Program-made: the position numbers and the translations under genes
Shown: piece by piece, positions 36,541 through 47,623 of the stretch
Layout: every line of letters begins with the position of its first letter
Numbering within the stretch: position 1 is the first letter of the stretch
Notes under the pieces: model-generated
What the model was told of the DNA's origin: nothing
Databases searched by the model: none
What the model saw: only the letters and a program-made list of their open reading frames with translations
From: Voacanga thouarsii
Lineage: Eukaryota > Streptophyta > Magnoliopsida > Gentianales > Apocynaceae
Direction: 5' to 3'
DNA length: 64,000 bases
NCBI GenBank assembly: GCA_026120185.1
Contig: JANUWF010002278.1
Location: 842,001-906,000 of the forward strand

Positions 36541-37328
36541 TGGTCAAAAGGGTTGTATTGGCTGTTAGAGACTGGCCCGTTGGCTGCGGGAATCCACCTG
36601 CCCCACTACCCGTAGCTGATCCACCTGCGTCTGATTCAGAGAGGGAGCGTGAGCTGCCGGTGCTAGATGACCCGATGGTTGAGGTGGAGATAGAGGTTAG
36701 GGAGAGGTTAGGAGAGTACGAGGGAGATAAGGAGATGGCAGAGTTGAGTGAGGAAGAGGTAGATGAGCTCAGGAACAAGGGGGACGATGAGAACGAGGGA
36801 GAGATGGTTGGGGTAGAAGAGGAGGATAAGGAAGGAATAGAGGTTCCCCAGACCCCGTAGATAGGAGAAGTTGATAGGACCCTTGCTTGCTACGGCCCTA
36901 AGGAGTCCGGTGGTAAGAAAGGTTGGTCAAGGGATGGAGTTGGCTCGGGAGAGAGGGAATTTGGGCCGTCAGTTCCAGTAGGGGAAGATAACGAAAAAAG
37001 GAAGCTAGAAGAGAGTCCTAAGGGGTGTGGACTCTGATATGGACTGGGTATAGATGCCATGCTAAGGTGAAAGGGGTTGGTTGATCTATCTGACTTGGGG
37101 AGTGAGAGGCCTGCGCCTAAGGGTGCGGTTAGATTAACACTAGATGAGCTCTATGAGACGGCCATGAGAGCCAAGAGAGGCCGAGAGGATGAGTCAGGGC
37201 AGCCAAATGAGAGTGTTGGATTTGCGAGGAACTACATAGGGAGACCTGATAGTTCCGTGGGGTGGCTTGTGGAACCAGCCTCTGACGACTCCAATGCTTC
37301 AGTTGAAACTAGAGAGAGTCGAGTCTAG
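36541..37328 (+). pseudogene. Extra acidic open reading frame between primer site and gag of chromovirus D
   Basis: From ATG 36541 an open frame encodes a Pro/Ser/Glu-rich acidic protein (ADPPASDSERERELPVLD, AELSEEEVDELRNKGDD). A TAG follows at 36858, after which the same frame stays open and charged to about 37038. A second frame at 37077-37328 (GAVRLTLDELYETAMRAKRG, EPASDDSNASVETRESR) looks like its continuation after a frameshift. GC-rich, purine-rich codons match the downstream gag rather than the AT-rich LTR. No domain is recognised. Ordinary Tekay/Del elements are not usually described with a frame here, whereas some Tat/Ogre elements have one. It could also be the eroded 5' extension of gag, but no gag motif is present. 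Confidence 0.55.
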
Positions 37329-37634
37329 AAGACCAGCAGCTTTTACTTTTCTTTCTTTGGGATTTTCATACCTTTGGTTGTTTATTTCTTTTAAAGGAGC
37401 ATGTTGCTCATAGGACTTATTTATTATTTTATTAAATAAAAAGGGTGTCATATGGGATAACCCCTTCTTTTCTGCAAAGAATGGTTTATATGAAAAGCAT
37501 GAGTTTCGTTTATTACTTGATTTACCCTTGCACGATATCATCACATTCTCTTGTAGATAAGTACATCGCTATCAACTAATCATGCATCTAAGCATATTCT
37601 TTTCCCCTTAGTAACTAACTGACCCGGAGTGAAT
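37329..37634 (+). other. Leader between the extra frame and gag of chromovirus D
   Basis: AT-rich, no coding signal on either strand. Confidence 0.6.
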
Positions 37635-38700
37635 ATGATTAAGATGGCACCAAGACGCAGAACAGTTGTGCATAGCAGAACAGTGCAAGAGAGTGCATCC
37701 TCCATCCCAGAATTTGAGCAGATGCATCGTTCTACCCCCGACGTGGAAGATCACCTGCCACAAGAACAGGAATTGGCTTCAGAGAGGTCACAAGATGTGA
37801 CCATGGGTCAGGCTTTCGACAAGATGGCCTCGATCCTGCAAAACCTGACTGAAAGGGTGGACAAGGTGGCCAGGAAATCACCGCGGGGAGAGGATGAGGC
37901 TCTGGAGCGTTTCTTGAAGTTCCAGCCTCCCACCTTCCAAGGGGAGGTGGAACAGGACGAGAAGGCTGAGCAATGGATTGAGCAGATGGAGGAGATCTTC
38001 GCTACTTTGCAGTACTCGGAAGAGAGGATGGTGAAGTTTGCTGCTTTTCGGCAAAGGGGACCGTCTCGGGTATGGTGGCAGCGAGTACGGGGTGATTGGG
38101 ACAAGAAGGAGCAGGAGTGGACCTGGGACGATTTTACGAAAGCTTTCTGGGCTGAGTACATTCCTCGATGGGTGGCTGAGAAGAAGGAGGATGAATTCCA
38201 GACCCTCAGGCAGGGAGGCATGACCGTGGCCCAATATGCAGCCCGATTTATGCAGTTGTCCAAGTACTACAAGTGCTTGGTAGATACGGAGCAGAAGTGC
38301 ACCCGGCAATTCGTGAAAGGGCTTAGGCCAGAGTTGAGGAAAGCATTGGCCCCATCGCCGCCAACGTCATACACTACCGCTGTGGACGTAGCTTCTCAGA
38401 CGGAGAACGAAAATCGGTATCGACCGGTGAACCGACCCTTCCAACCGAGTCGTCCACCTATGAGGCCTTTCAGCAATAAGCGACCTACGGCCTTTATGCT
38501 GTGGGTAAGCAGCCTCGAGTGCCTTTAGCAGGACCAATGCAAGGCAACCTAAATTGCCGATTGTGTGGGAAGCGAGGTCACACCGAGAGGAATTGCTGGG
38601 GTAATGGTGGTGTAAGGAGGTGCTTCAATTGAGGAGACCCGGGACATCTGAGAAACGCCTGCCCCAAACCCTTAAGGATTGAACAGACCGCGCCGGCTCA
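37635..38700 (+). pseudogene. Gag of chromovirus D
   Basis: The start is at ATG 37635 or 37644 (MAPRRRTVVHSRTVQ). The retrotransposon gag domain spans about 37900-38340: FLKFQPPTFQGEVEQD, WTWDDFTKAFWAEYIPRW, QYAARFMQLSKYY and KGLRPELRKAL. A frameshift near 38490 precedes two zinc knuckles. The first, CRLCGKRGHTERNC, is intact (near 38558-38600). In the second (near 38620-38660) the second Cys codon TGC has become TGA, so CFNCGDPGHLRNAC is broken by a stop. The protein packages element RNA. Its composition agrees with Tekay/Del gags. Confidence 0.9.
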
Positions 38701-41700
38701 ACCAATGGGAGGTAATAGAGGCGCCGCTGCTGGACCAACTGGAGCGGGAGGCCAGAAGCCACAGGTGAAGGCTAAAGTCTTTGCCCTGAACCGAGAGGAA
38801 ATCGGAGTGGACGCCGCCGTGATTGAAGGTAACCTTTCTATCCAAGGTTGTCTTGTTAATGTTCTAATAGATCCAGGATCCACACACTCTTATGTAAGTA
38901 AAGTATGTGCTTCACGTCTGGGTTGGGAAGGAAAGGAGCTACCTTACACCCTAGTAGTTAGTTCCCCATTGGGAAAGGTGGCGGAAGCAGGCAAGAAAAT
39001 AGGAAGTTGTGGAGTTAAGGTAGGGAAGGAGATTCTGGAGGCCGACCTTATAATCCTGCCCATGGATGATTATGACCTGATCTTGGGCATGGACTGGTTG
39101 TCGAAGCACGGAGCTCGTGTGGACTGTAGGATCAAGACGGTGTAGCTTGTGAGACCTCGTCGGGACGTACTTGAATTCAACGGCAGACGAACGAAGGAAC
39201 TGAAATTTCTCATTGCTGGAGCTAAAACCCGGAAGTTGCTCAAGAAAGGATGTACGGGATATTTGGCGTATCTCCTAAACAAACCGAAAGACCAGTGTAC
39301 CTTAGAAAGTACGGAGGTAGTGAAAGACTTTTCGGATGTGTTCCCTATGGAGCTCACTTCCCTACCCCCTGAACGGGAAGTTGAGTTCACCGTGGATCTG
39401 ACTCTCGGAGCAGAATCAGTGTCAAGAACCCCCTACCGAATGGCACCGACAGAGTTGAAGGAGTTGAAGGAGCAATTGGAAGAATTGCTAAGGCAAGGCT
39501 ACATTCAGCCAAGTACGTCACCGTGGGGAGCTCCGGTGTTTTTTGTCAAGAAGAAAGATGGAACCTTGAGGCTATGTATCGACTATCGGGGACTGAACAA
39601 TCTAATGATCAAGAATAAATACCCTCTACCCTTGATCGATGAGTTGTTTGATCAACTGCAAGGCACCGCTTGCTTTTCGAAGTTGGACCTGCGGCAAGGA
39701 TACTACCTGGTGCGGATTAAGGAAGAAGACATTCCTAAGACTGCATTCAACACGCGATACAGCCACTATGATTTCGTGGTAACCAACGCACCGGCAGTCA
39801 GTATTCATGGATTTAATGCATCGCATTTTTCAACCATACCTGGACAAGTTCGTGGTTATATTCATCGATGACATTTTAATCTACTCCAAGAATCCAGAGG
39901 ACCACGTGGAGCACTTAAAATTGGTCTGAGAGAAGCTAAGGGAATTCAGGCTTTACGCTAAATTCAGAAAATGTGAGTTTTGGCTGAGCTCAGTGTTTTT
40001 CCTTGGTCACGTGATATCCAAGGAGGGGATCAAAGTGGACCCCGCCAAAGTGGAAGCCGTAGCTAATTGGAAACAATCGGAGAACATTACCGAGATACGA
40101 AGTTTCCTTAGGCTAGCCAGATACTATCGGCGATTCATCAAAAATTTTTCTACTCTGGCTTCACTAATGACGCGACTGTTGAAGAAGAATGTCTCTTTTG
40201 CTTGGAGTGAGAAGTGTGAAAAGAGCTTCCAAGAGCTTAAGAGGAGGTTGATTACAACATCCGTGTTGAGTCTACCTGAGGCTGATAAGCCCTATGCACT
40301 CTATACAGATGCGTCCAAGGAAGGTTTGGGGGCTGTACTGATGCAGGAAGGGAAGGTCATAGCCTATGCATCTAGAAAGCTAAAGCCGCATGAAGCTAAT
40401 TATCCAACGCATTACTTGGAGTTGGCAGCTATAGTGTTTGCCTTGAAGAAATGGTGACATTACTTGTACGATGCGCAATACGAGGTCTTCACTGACCATA
40501 AGAGTCTGAAGTGCATCTTCACACAGAAGGACCTGAATCTTCGACAGCGTAGGTGGATGGAATTTCTCAAGGAGTATAGGTGCCCTATTAATTATCACCC
40601 GGGCAAAGCGAATGTGGTAGCTGATGCACTGAGTCGGAAGGTGAAGATGGCTCACTTGAGAATGCAGGAGATGTCAGCAGTCTAGGATATCCTGGAGCGA
40701 AAGGCAGAAGTTCAAGGGAGGAAGTTCTGCGTGAGCAATTTGACCATGAAGCCAGATCTGCATCAGGCCAGCAGGATAGTGCGGAATTTTAGATTTTTAA
40801 GGAGAAAGAGATCACAAGAGGAGGAAGTGACTTCCGAACCAATGAGAAGGGGGCATTATACTTTCGGGACCAAATTTGTGTGCCTGACATCCGAGACCTA
40901 AGGAAGAGGATACTGGACGAAGCGCACAAGAGCAAATATACCATACACCTTAGGGAGGTAAAGATGTACCGAGACTTGAAGAGGAAATATTGGTGGGCTG
41001 GAATGAAGAGGGATGTAGTTCAGCATGTGTCAACCTGCCTGATGTGCCAGAAGGTTAAGATGGAGCATAAGAAGTCTGTAGGTTTACTACAACCGTTTCC
41101 GATTCCCGAGTGGAAATGGGAGGAGGTGACCATGGACTTTGTGACTGGCCTTCCGATGACCAAGTCACACAAGGATGCAATCTGGGTGGTAGTGGACCGA
41201 TTGACCAAGATAGCGCATTTTATACCAGTGAACGTGCAGGACGCGATGGAAAAGTTGGCTCAGACGTATACTCGAGAAATTGTAAGGTTGCATGATGTAC
41301 CGTCGAGTATTATGTCCGATAGGGCCCTAGATTCACTTCAAGGTTCTGGGGTAACTTTCAGGAGTCCTTGGGCACGACCCTGAAATTCAGCACCTCTGCT
41401 CATCCGCAGATGGACGGTCAATCCAAGAGAGTCATTCAGATCTGGAAGACATGCTCCGAGCATGTATCTTGGACTTTGGAGATAAGTGAATTGAGTCCTT
41501 ACCGCATGCGGAGTTAGCATATAACAACAGTTATCAGGCGTCGATTGGGATGGCACCGTACGAAGCACTGTATGGGCAAAAATGCCAAGTACGGATATAC
41601 TGGGGATGGACAGAAGAGGGGAACGATAAGAGGACTAGTGAAGTATGCATTCAGGAGATGACGGACAAGATCAAGTTAATTCGAGAAAGGCTAAGGGCAG

Positions 41701-42173
41701 CGCAAAGCAGACAGAAGAGTTATGCAGACTCTAGGAGAAGGGAACTGGAATTCCAAGTAGGTGATTGTGCATTCTTGAAGTTGACTCCTAGTAGAGGAAT
41801 CCTGAAGCATCCGAGAGGAGGGAAGTTGAGTCCTAGGTATTTAGGACCATTCCCGATATTGGAGAAAATTGGACCGGTGGCCTACCGATTGGATCTACCT
41901 GATGGTCTAGTAGGGATGCATGATGTATTCCATGTTTCTCAGATGAAGAAGTACAACCCTAATCTGAGTCATGTACTCAATGAGGAACCGTTAGAGTTGC
42001 AACCGAATCTAAGTTATGTGGAGAGACCAATCAAGATCTTGGAACGGAGTACCAAGACTCTTCGAAACAAGCAGATACCCATGGTGAAGATACTTTGGGA
42101 TCATCATGGAGCACATGATACGACGTGGGAAACAGAGGAATGGTTAAGACGGAAGTATCTGGATATGCTCTAA
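38701..42173 (+). pseudogene. Pol of chromovirus D (protease, RT, RNase H, integrase, chromodomain-like end)
   Basis: Protease DPGSTHSYVS lies near 38872-38900. Reverse transcriptase runs from REVEFTVDL through [28 protein letters not shown] and KLDLRQGYY to the active site FIDDILIY (39861-39885), with a frameshift near 39800. RNase H has [13 protein letters not shown] and DALSRK (near 40620). The integrase has the zinc region ending CLMC (41033-41044), then MDFVTGLP (41132-41155) and SDR near 41310. The catalytic Glu that should stand in QSERVIQ is Lys (QSKRVIQ, near 41420). The end (41550-42173) shows GPVAYRLDLPDGL, VFHVSQMKKY, and a chromodomain-like tail with RPIKILERSTKTLRNKQIPM and TTWETEEWLRRKY. 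Stops at 39144, 40455, 40683 and elsewhere make it dead. The tail is expected to guide integration to heterochromatin. Confidence 0.92.
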
Positions 42174-42207
42174 GGGTATGACATCTGAATTTCGGGACGA
42201 AATTCTC

Positions 42208-42222
42208 TTAAGGGGGAGGGGA
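42208..42222 (+). promoter_or_regulatory. Polypurine tract of chromovirus D
   Basis: AAGGGGGAGGGGA directly before the 3' LTR at 42223; primes plus-strand DNA synthesis in this element class. Confidence 0.9.
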
Positions 42223-45200
42223 TGTAATACCCCGCCCAAAACTACCTTTGACTATGGGGAAAAGTCATGCATTGCATAGTATTTTGTATTTTATGTGGTA
42301 GCTTAGAATTATTTTATTTGCATGGATGCATGTGAATTTTTCCGTTGCTCTTTCATTTGAATTAATTGAGGTGAAATAGTGTGTTGTTAAGATTTGGTTA
42401 AGGGAGGTTTGGTCGAAGATTTGGATGGATGAGTATTGGGGTGGTAAGAACTTCTTGTAGGAAGAATTAGTATTGGAATCGATTTGGAATAGCGGGGAGG
42501 ATGGTGATTTTTCCATGGTGGCCCGAGTTTGAATCCTATCTCTTGTGAATCCTAATTTCTCTTCTTGAAGATTCTTTTCCTTAGAGTTTCCATTTCTTGG
42601 CTGAAAAAGATATAGCAAATCTAGAGAAATTTTAGTGCCATTACTCCAAGGAAATAAGTCTCTATTTTTATTTCCTAAATTCAAGGACTCTAATGTGAAT
42701 AAAGTTCACTTTTAATTTTCAGCTTTTATTCCTTAGGATTTTCGAAAAAACCCTAGCTAATAATTAAAATTTCAGCTTCATTTTAGCTTAATAGATGTTG
42801 CCATGGATAGTTGGAATTAATGAGTCATTTTCCTAGTAGGAAACCTTGTTGATTTTAACCCTAGAATGTTAGCTAAAAATCTGGAAAAATTTCCAGCAAG
42901 TGCCGCCACTTCTTGAAGGAATTTTAGCTCAATCCAAACTCTTCTAGGACTAGAGGAAATCTTATCCAAATCCTTGATAAAACCAGATTTTATTCAATCC
43001 TAAATCAACTAGGATTAGAATCCCTTTTCCTAGCTAAATTTCGGCGGCTTTGTGCAAGCACAAGCTACACGAAATTCTTGCACTCCTAATTGCAATCAAA
43101 CTCTTCAAACCCTAGCTCAAATTACCTAGAACAACCTCCACTAAATCAGATTACTCTAGTAACACAAAATCAGATTTTTCTTCACCAAAAATTCCAGAAT
43201 TTTCGTCCAGCTTATGCCCAGAATTTTCGACAGCTTTGCACTCTAAAACCTACCAAAACCCTTTATTGATTAAGCCAAATTCCAGCACCTAAAAACCACA
43301 CTTTTCTCCTGTGGAATTTCGTCAAAAATAGCAGCCAAAACAGTCCACAAATCGTCACTCTTGCATAGAATTTTCGCACAGCACTTGCACAGAATTTTCA
43401 GTCACCAAAACTCACACAAACTCTCTCTTATTTTGGCCAAAAAACCTGAACACACTCAACCCTTCTCTTGAGCATTATTTCGGCCAGCCTAGGGAGCGAT
43501 TTCAGAACACTTTTCTCCTCTTAATCCCTCTTGAATTCGGCCAGCATCAAAGGTACAACAATTTGTAAATTTTCGCCCTTGCTGTCCAAGAAACCTAAAG
43601 CCATTAGGAGTCCTTCTTAGCACCGCCATCTAACCCTAAATCAAACTTCTCTAAATCTAAATCACAATAGCCGACACTGCCTCCTTACCACACAAAAATT
43701 CCAGCAAATTCTCTCTGCAAATTCTCGAAAAACTCAAGAACTATTCTAAGCAAAAATCGAACACACGTTAAGGTAAGCAAAAATCCTCTCAACCTCTTGA
43801 TGCCGTTTTCTCTAATGATTCTTTTCTCCTTCTTCTTCCCTTAAATCACGCCACATAGAGGCTGATTTCATCTTCTTCTTTAATTTTCGATCAAGAGGAG
43901 CAAAGAGGTTGCTTTTCTCTTCTTTTCAAGAGAACTCGGGACGATCACCATAGGAGCATCGAGACCTCATTACCCAGTTGTTGCAAGGTAAGGGAATACC
44001 CACCCTTGATGCCGAAAGTAAGGTTTAATGATGTCTATTAGTTGGATGAGCATATGGTCATGGTATATGATCTTTGGGGATTGGATAGTTTACTTGGATT
44101 TAAATAGGGGATTGCGAATTGTTGTGAAAATAAATGAGATTAGAGTATTTTTGAATTAATTGAGACCCTAATCATGATATTATATGGTTTAGATCATGAG
44201 GATAATTGAGGAAAGCAAGATGTGATTTTATCTCATTTATCTGAGGCATATCAAATAAGTCCTTGCACAAACTCTTTTGTTAAATGTTGTGATGGTAAGT
44301 CCTTGTATAAACTCTTTTGTTAAATATTGTAATGGCAAGTCTATGTTGTGAAGCTTTGTAAAGCTATTGTTGAACTATGATTATTTGGGTTGTAAACGTG
44401 GATGATTATTCTTTAAACGGTTTTGTCAAACTAATGATTTTATCAAGAAAACTAATCTTTCCTAAATTTTTAGAAAACTCTTTTAGGGAAAAACCACGTT
44501 GTACAAAGCCAAGGTGTGGAGATATTTTGAATCAGGAATTGACGGATATGTTCGTTGAGTACTCAATAAGGGTAGACTAACAATACTAGTCTTGGAGGGC
44601 TAGCGTAAGTCTTCTGGTAGGAGGCTACCTCCAGAAGATGAACTCTGCTTGAAAAGGCGACAGTGTTGGTTGGTTAAGCAACTCTGAGCTAGCATTTGTA
44701 CCTGGTATGGTATATTTATATTCCCGGCATGGACACCCGGATGGTTTTGTTGGGTGTAGAGATGGAGGAGTATCTCACCCGGTGAGTTGTACACTCACCT
44801 TGATCATAACGCCCAATGTGTGGTAATCTGGTCCGGACAAGGTGCACAAAGTGTGGTGCCTTGGCCATTTTGTTCTCATGGAGCCCAACGTGTGGTGACA
44901 TGACTGTTTATTCGAGTGGAGGATTTATTTTGTACAAAGTGTGACAATGAGAAAAACCCACTCCTTGTGAAAAGAGATTGTTTATGACTTGCCAAATTAT
45001 TTCTACAAATGTTTTACACTTTGCATACACGTACTATTCAAAACACCATGTGCATACACAGGACTTATTGAGATTTATTCTCACACGGTTTTACATCATG
45101 TTTTCAGGAGATAGATTGTGCTGAGTCAGCGGGGCTATGACAGTAGAGGCTTTTGCTATTTTTCCTATGCTGTTTTAGGAGACTTTTGTCGTTTATACTT

Positions 45201-45391
45201 CTGAACAATATTTCTTTTATTTCGTATTGCTCCAATTTGAGCCTGATGTAATAAGAGTATTTCTTCATTTATTAAAATTGATTCTTTTGGATATTGCCTT
45301 TATATTTTATACCTCGTTTTATAGACCCCTTGTCCTACGGGACGGGGCGACATCCCCGCCCTTTTAGGGTACGTAGTCATGGGGTGTTATA
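42223..45391 (+). mobile_element. 3' LTR of chromovirus D
   Basis: Begins TGTAATACCCCGCCCAAAAC and matches the 5' LTR throughout with scattered substitutions and small indels. The terminal TTACA has become TTATA. Confidence 0.93.
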
Positions 45392-46440
45392 AGTGCTATC
45401 CTCTTCATTGCTAATTGTTAATAATGCACTAATGAATAACTGCTTGACAATCCTTGAGTAGTAAACTTACATAAGGGAAACTTTGTGCTCTAAAAATTAA
45501 TATTCTGCACTAGTATATTGCCTCTGAATATAGCTAAGGTCCTGTAATTCTTTCTATGAAATTCATGACAAGTTTTGGATGAACTGCTTAATATGAATAT
45601 TGATCATATGTGATCTCAGTTTGTTGATATCCAAAAAGGACACCAGTTTGGTATCTTGAATATCGACCAAAAGTACTCTCTTCAGAAATATAGGCATCTT
45701 TGAGACTAGAGTTATTGGTAAAATTGTTTTTAAGTTATTGACACGATTTTGTGACAAATTCATTAAAATTCATTGATAAAAAATCTCAGACTGTTGGATA
45801 GCTTCCTTAATGATCAAAACTCTTTGAGAAAACCAGGACAGATCAAAATTCTGAAAAAACCATTATCTCCTGCATTATGACAGGGGGAGTTTTAGACTCA
45901 TATTTTCTTGATCCAAAAGTCGTGTCCAAAAATGTGTTCTTCAAAAACTTCATGCTATTTTGGACACTTTTTGGACATCCAAAACTCAAGTTCCAAAAAG
46001 TCCCATACTCTTACCAAGTTTTGGATGTATGTTTTGGATGTACAAAATTGACTCCAGTTTCCTCTCATAATTTACAAATATTTATGTATGTATATATTAA
46101 GGGGGAGCATCTCATCTCATGATTTATTTGCTATAACTCTTTTCTATTCATGTTTATAAAATCATTATATCGGTTATTTCTTTATGGAATAATCATATGA
46201 TGGAAGGAAGGAGGATATGGAGGTAGGTTGGGCTATAAGCTCATTAAGCCATGCTTGTGAAGTATATATTTTAATTTTCTATCTTAATCTCATAAGCACT
46301 CTTTGAGTCCTATAATAAAAGATTGCATTTCAATAAAAAATATTCTCATTTCTCTCAGTCTAACATGTTCGTTCTATACACATCAGTGTTTTTATATCAT
46401 AATCCCATCAAGTTTTGTTATCACTTAAAAAGGGGGAGAT
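45392..46440 (+). promoter_or_regulatory. Sirevirus B tail with repeated polypurine tracts before the 3' LTR
   Basis: Continues the tail broken at 33267; it aligns with the tail of copy C (for example TTTGTGCTCTAAAAATTAAT). Three polypurine tracts occur: ACAGGGGGAG near 45881, AAGGGGGAGCA near 46099 and AAAAAGGGGGAGAT at 46427-46440 directly before the LTR. At 45890-46060 there is a dense run of TCCAAAA, TTTTGGAC and TTTTGGATG motifs. No gene is seen. Confidence 0.75.
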
Positions 46441-47623
46441 TGTTAGCCATAAGGGCATTCTCCTATATTTTTACTTATGACAAACTTTGATGTGGACAAA
46501 CTTGTGTGTTCTATATGTGATAAGATATGTTTGACCTCAATTCTTCTAAGGAAGATTGCTAAGCAACTCTTTAGAAATGGAATCCAAGAATAGATAACTA
46601 AGTAGAAGACCAAGCTTAAGAGATTGTATGCCAAGAAGTTCTTGTGGAAGAACTTTAGACTAGGAATCGTTATTAAGGTATCTCTTGGTAATTCCTATAT
46701 CCCTTTACCTCATTATTCAATTTTATTTCTACCTTAAAGCACACAAACAAAAAGATCTCAAAGTTGTAAATCTCAGAATTTTGGATTGAGTAGTTTGGAT
46801 GATTTTGCATCCAAAAGATTCCTCCAAAATTCCGTAAATAGTTTCAAATCATTTTTGTCTGAAAAAGTGCCATTTTGTGCTTACTTTTTGGATGCATCGT
46901 CGTCCAAAACATGAGTCCAAAATGCGGATAAATCTGATAGTGAATAATAGCTATTTTATAGCTGTTGAAACTTTATTTTATGTCTCTATATATAACTTCT
47001 AAACTCGATTTGATAGTAGATTTTTGCTCTATCCTTCTTAGAAACACTCTTTCTCTATTGAAAACAAAAATCTCCTTTATAAAAGTGAATTCAAATTGTG
47101 TCTTAAAGGTAAAAGAGTGTGTGCCTTCTTCTTGGTGCACATCTACTCAAAGAAGTGGGCCTTTATTGTTCTATTGATATTCAATCTTTTGTGTAAACTA
47201 AGGTTGTGGTGTAAAACCCATCTGTGGTGAACCTTGATTTGTTGGTTGATTGAGAGGTTTTGGAAAACCAAGTGCAGTGATCATCTCTTGTATTTGGTAT
47301 AGATTGATTCCATTAAGTTTGGTAAATGAAATCTGGTTGAAAATCCTTAAGTGTGAGTTTAAGGTAGTTGATGTAGATCTCGGTAGATTGAACCACTATA
47401 CATTCCATGTGTTATTTCTCTGTATATAGCATTAACAGCATTATGCTTCTTACCTTAGTCTGAATCTGGATATTTCTCAAAGTTTCCTTGGATAGCCTTC
47501 TCTGTTATAGTGAAGTTGGTCCAAGAAACTTGAAGAACATTTATATTCTGTAAATCAGAGGTATTAAAAATTTTCAATTTTCCAAAAAACCTTATTCACC
47601 CCCTCCCCCTCTAAGGTTTTTCA
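46441..47623 (+). mobile_element. 3' LTR of Sirevirus B
   Basis: 1183 bp, TGTTAGCCATAAGGGC... to ...CTAAGGTTTTTCA, the partner of 20270-21451. It has the same TTTGGATG/TCCAAAA cluster at 46785-46925. Downstream of 47623 the bases ATATG match the ATATA before the 5' LTR except at the last position. Confidence 0.92.

Larger units (their letters stand above)
33268..45391 (+). mobile_element. Full-length Ty3/gypsy chromovirus (Tekay/Del-like), element D
   Basis: Long LTRs (33268-36440 and 42223-45391) flank a 5.8-kb interior with primer site, an extra frame, gag, pol and a polypurine tract. Ends are TGTAATACCCCGCCC and GGGTGTTACA; in the 3' LTR the last bases have mutated to TTATA. The outer bases are GTTGC and AGTGC, an imperfect target duplication. 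The first ~340 bp of the two LTRs show about 16 differences by eye, fewer per base than in the host Sirevirus B. The pol gene order (protease, reverse transcriptase, RNase H, integrase, chromodomain-like end) and long LTRs point to the Tekay/Del group. The element body is noticeably richer in G and C than its surroundings. It is not autonomous now. Confidence 0.92.
20270..47623 (+). mobile_element. Sirevirus-type Ty1/copia retrotransposon, copy B, with two nested insertions
   Basis: Both LTRs are present (20270-21451 and 46441-47623), both starting TGTTAGCC and ending TTTTCA. The bases outside are ATATA on the left and ATATG on the right, a near-perfect 5-bp target duplication. Without the nested solo LTR (23364-27722) and the chromovirus (33268-45391) the element would be about 10.9 kb, typical of Sireviruses. 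The order is LTR, primer site, gag, pol, third frame, tail with polypurine tracts, LTR. Comparing the first 200 bp of the two LTRs by eye gives about 19 differences, so it is an old copy. All its frames are broken. Confidence 0.92.

Noticed and set aside
37808..38309. Long - strand open frames opposite chromovirus gag
   Set aside because: Shadows of the GC-rich gag coding strand; only the + strand shows gag motifs.
45390..45405. Primer-site-like AGTGCTATC directly after the chromovirus 3' LTR, suggesting a tandem LTR-element array
   Set aside because: Matches the true primer site in only part and is followed by Sirevirus tail sequence that aligns with copy C, so it is the target flank.
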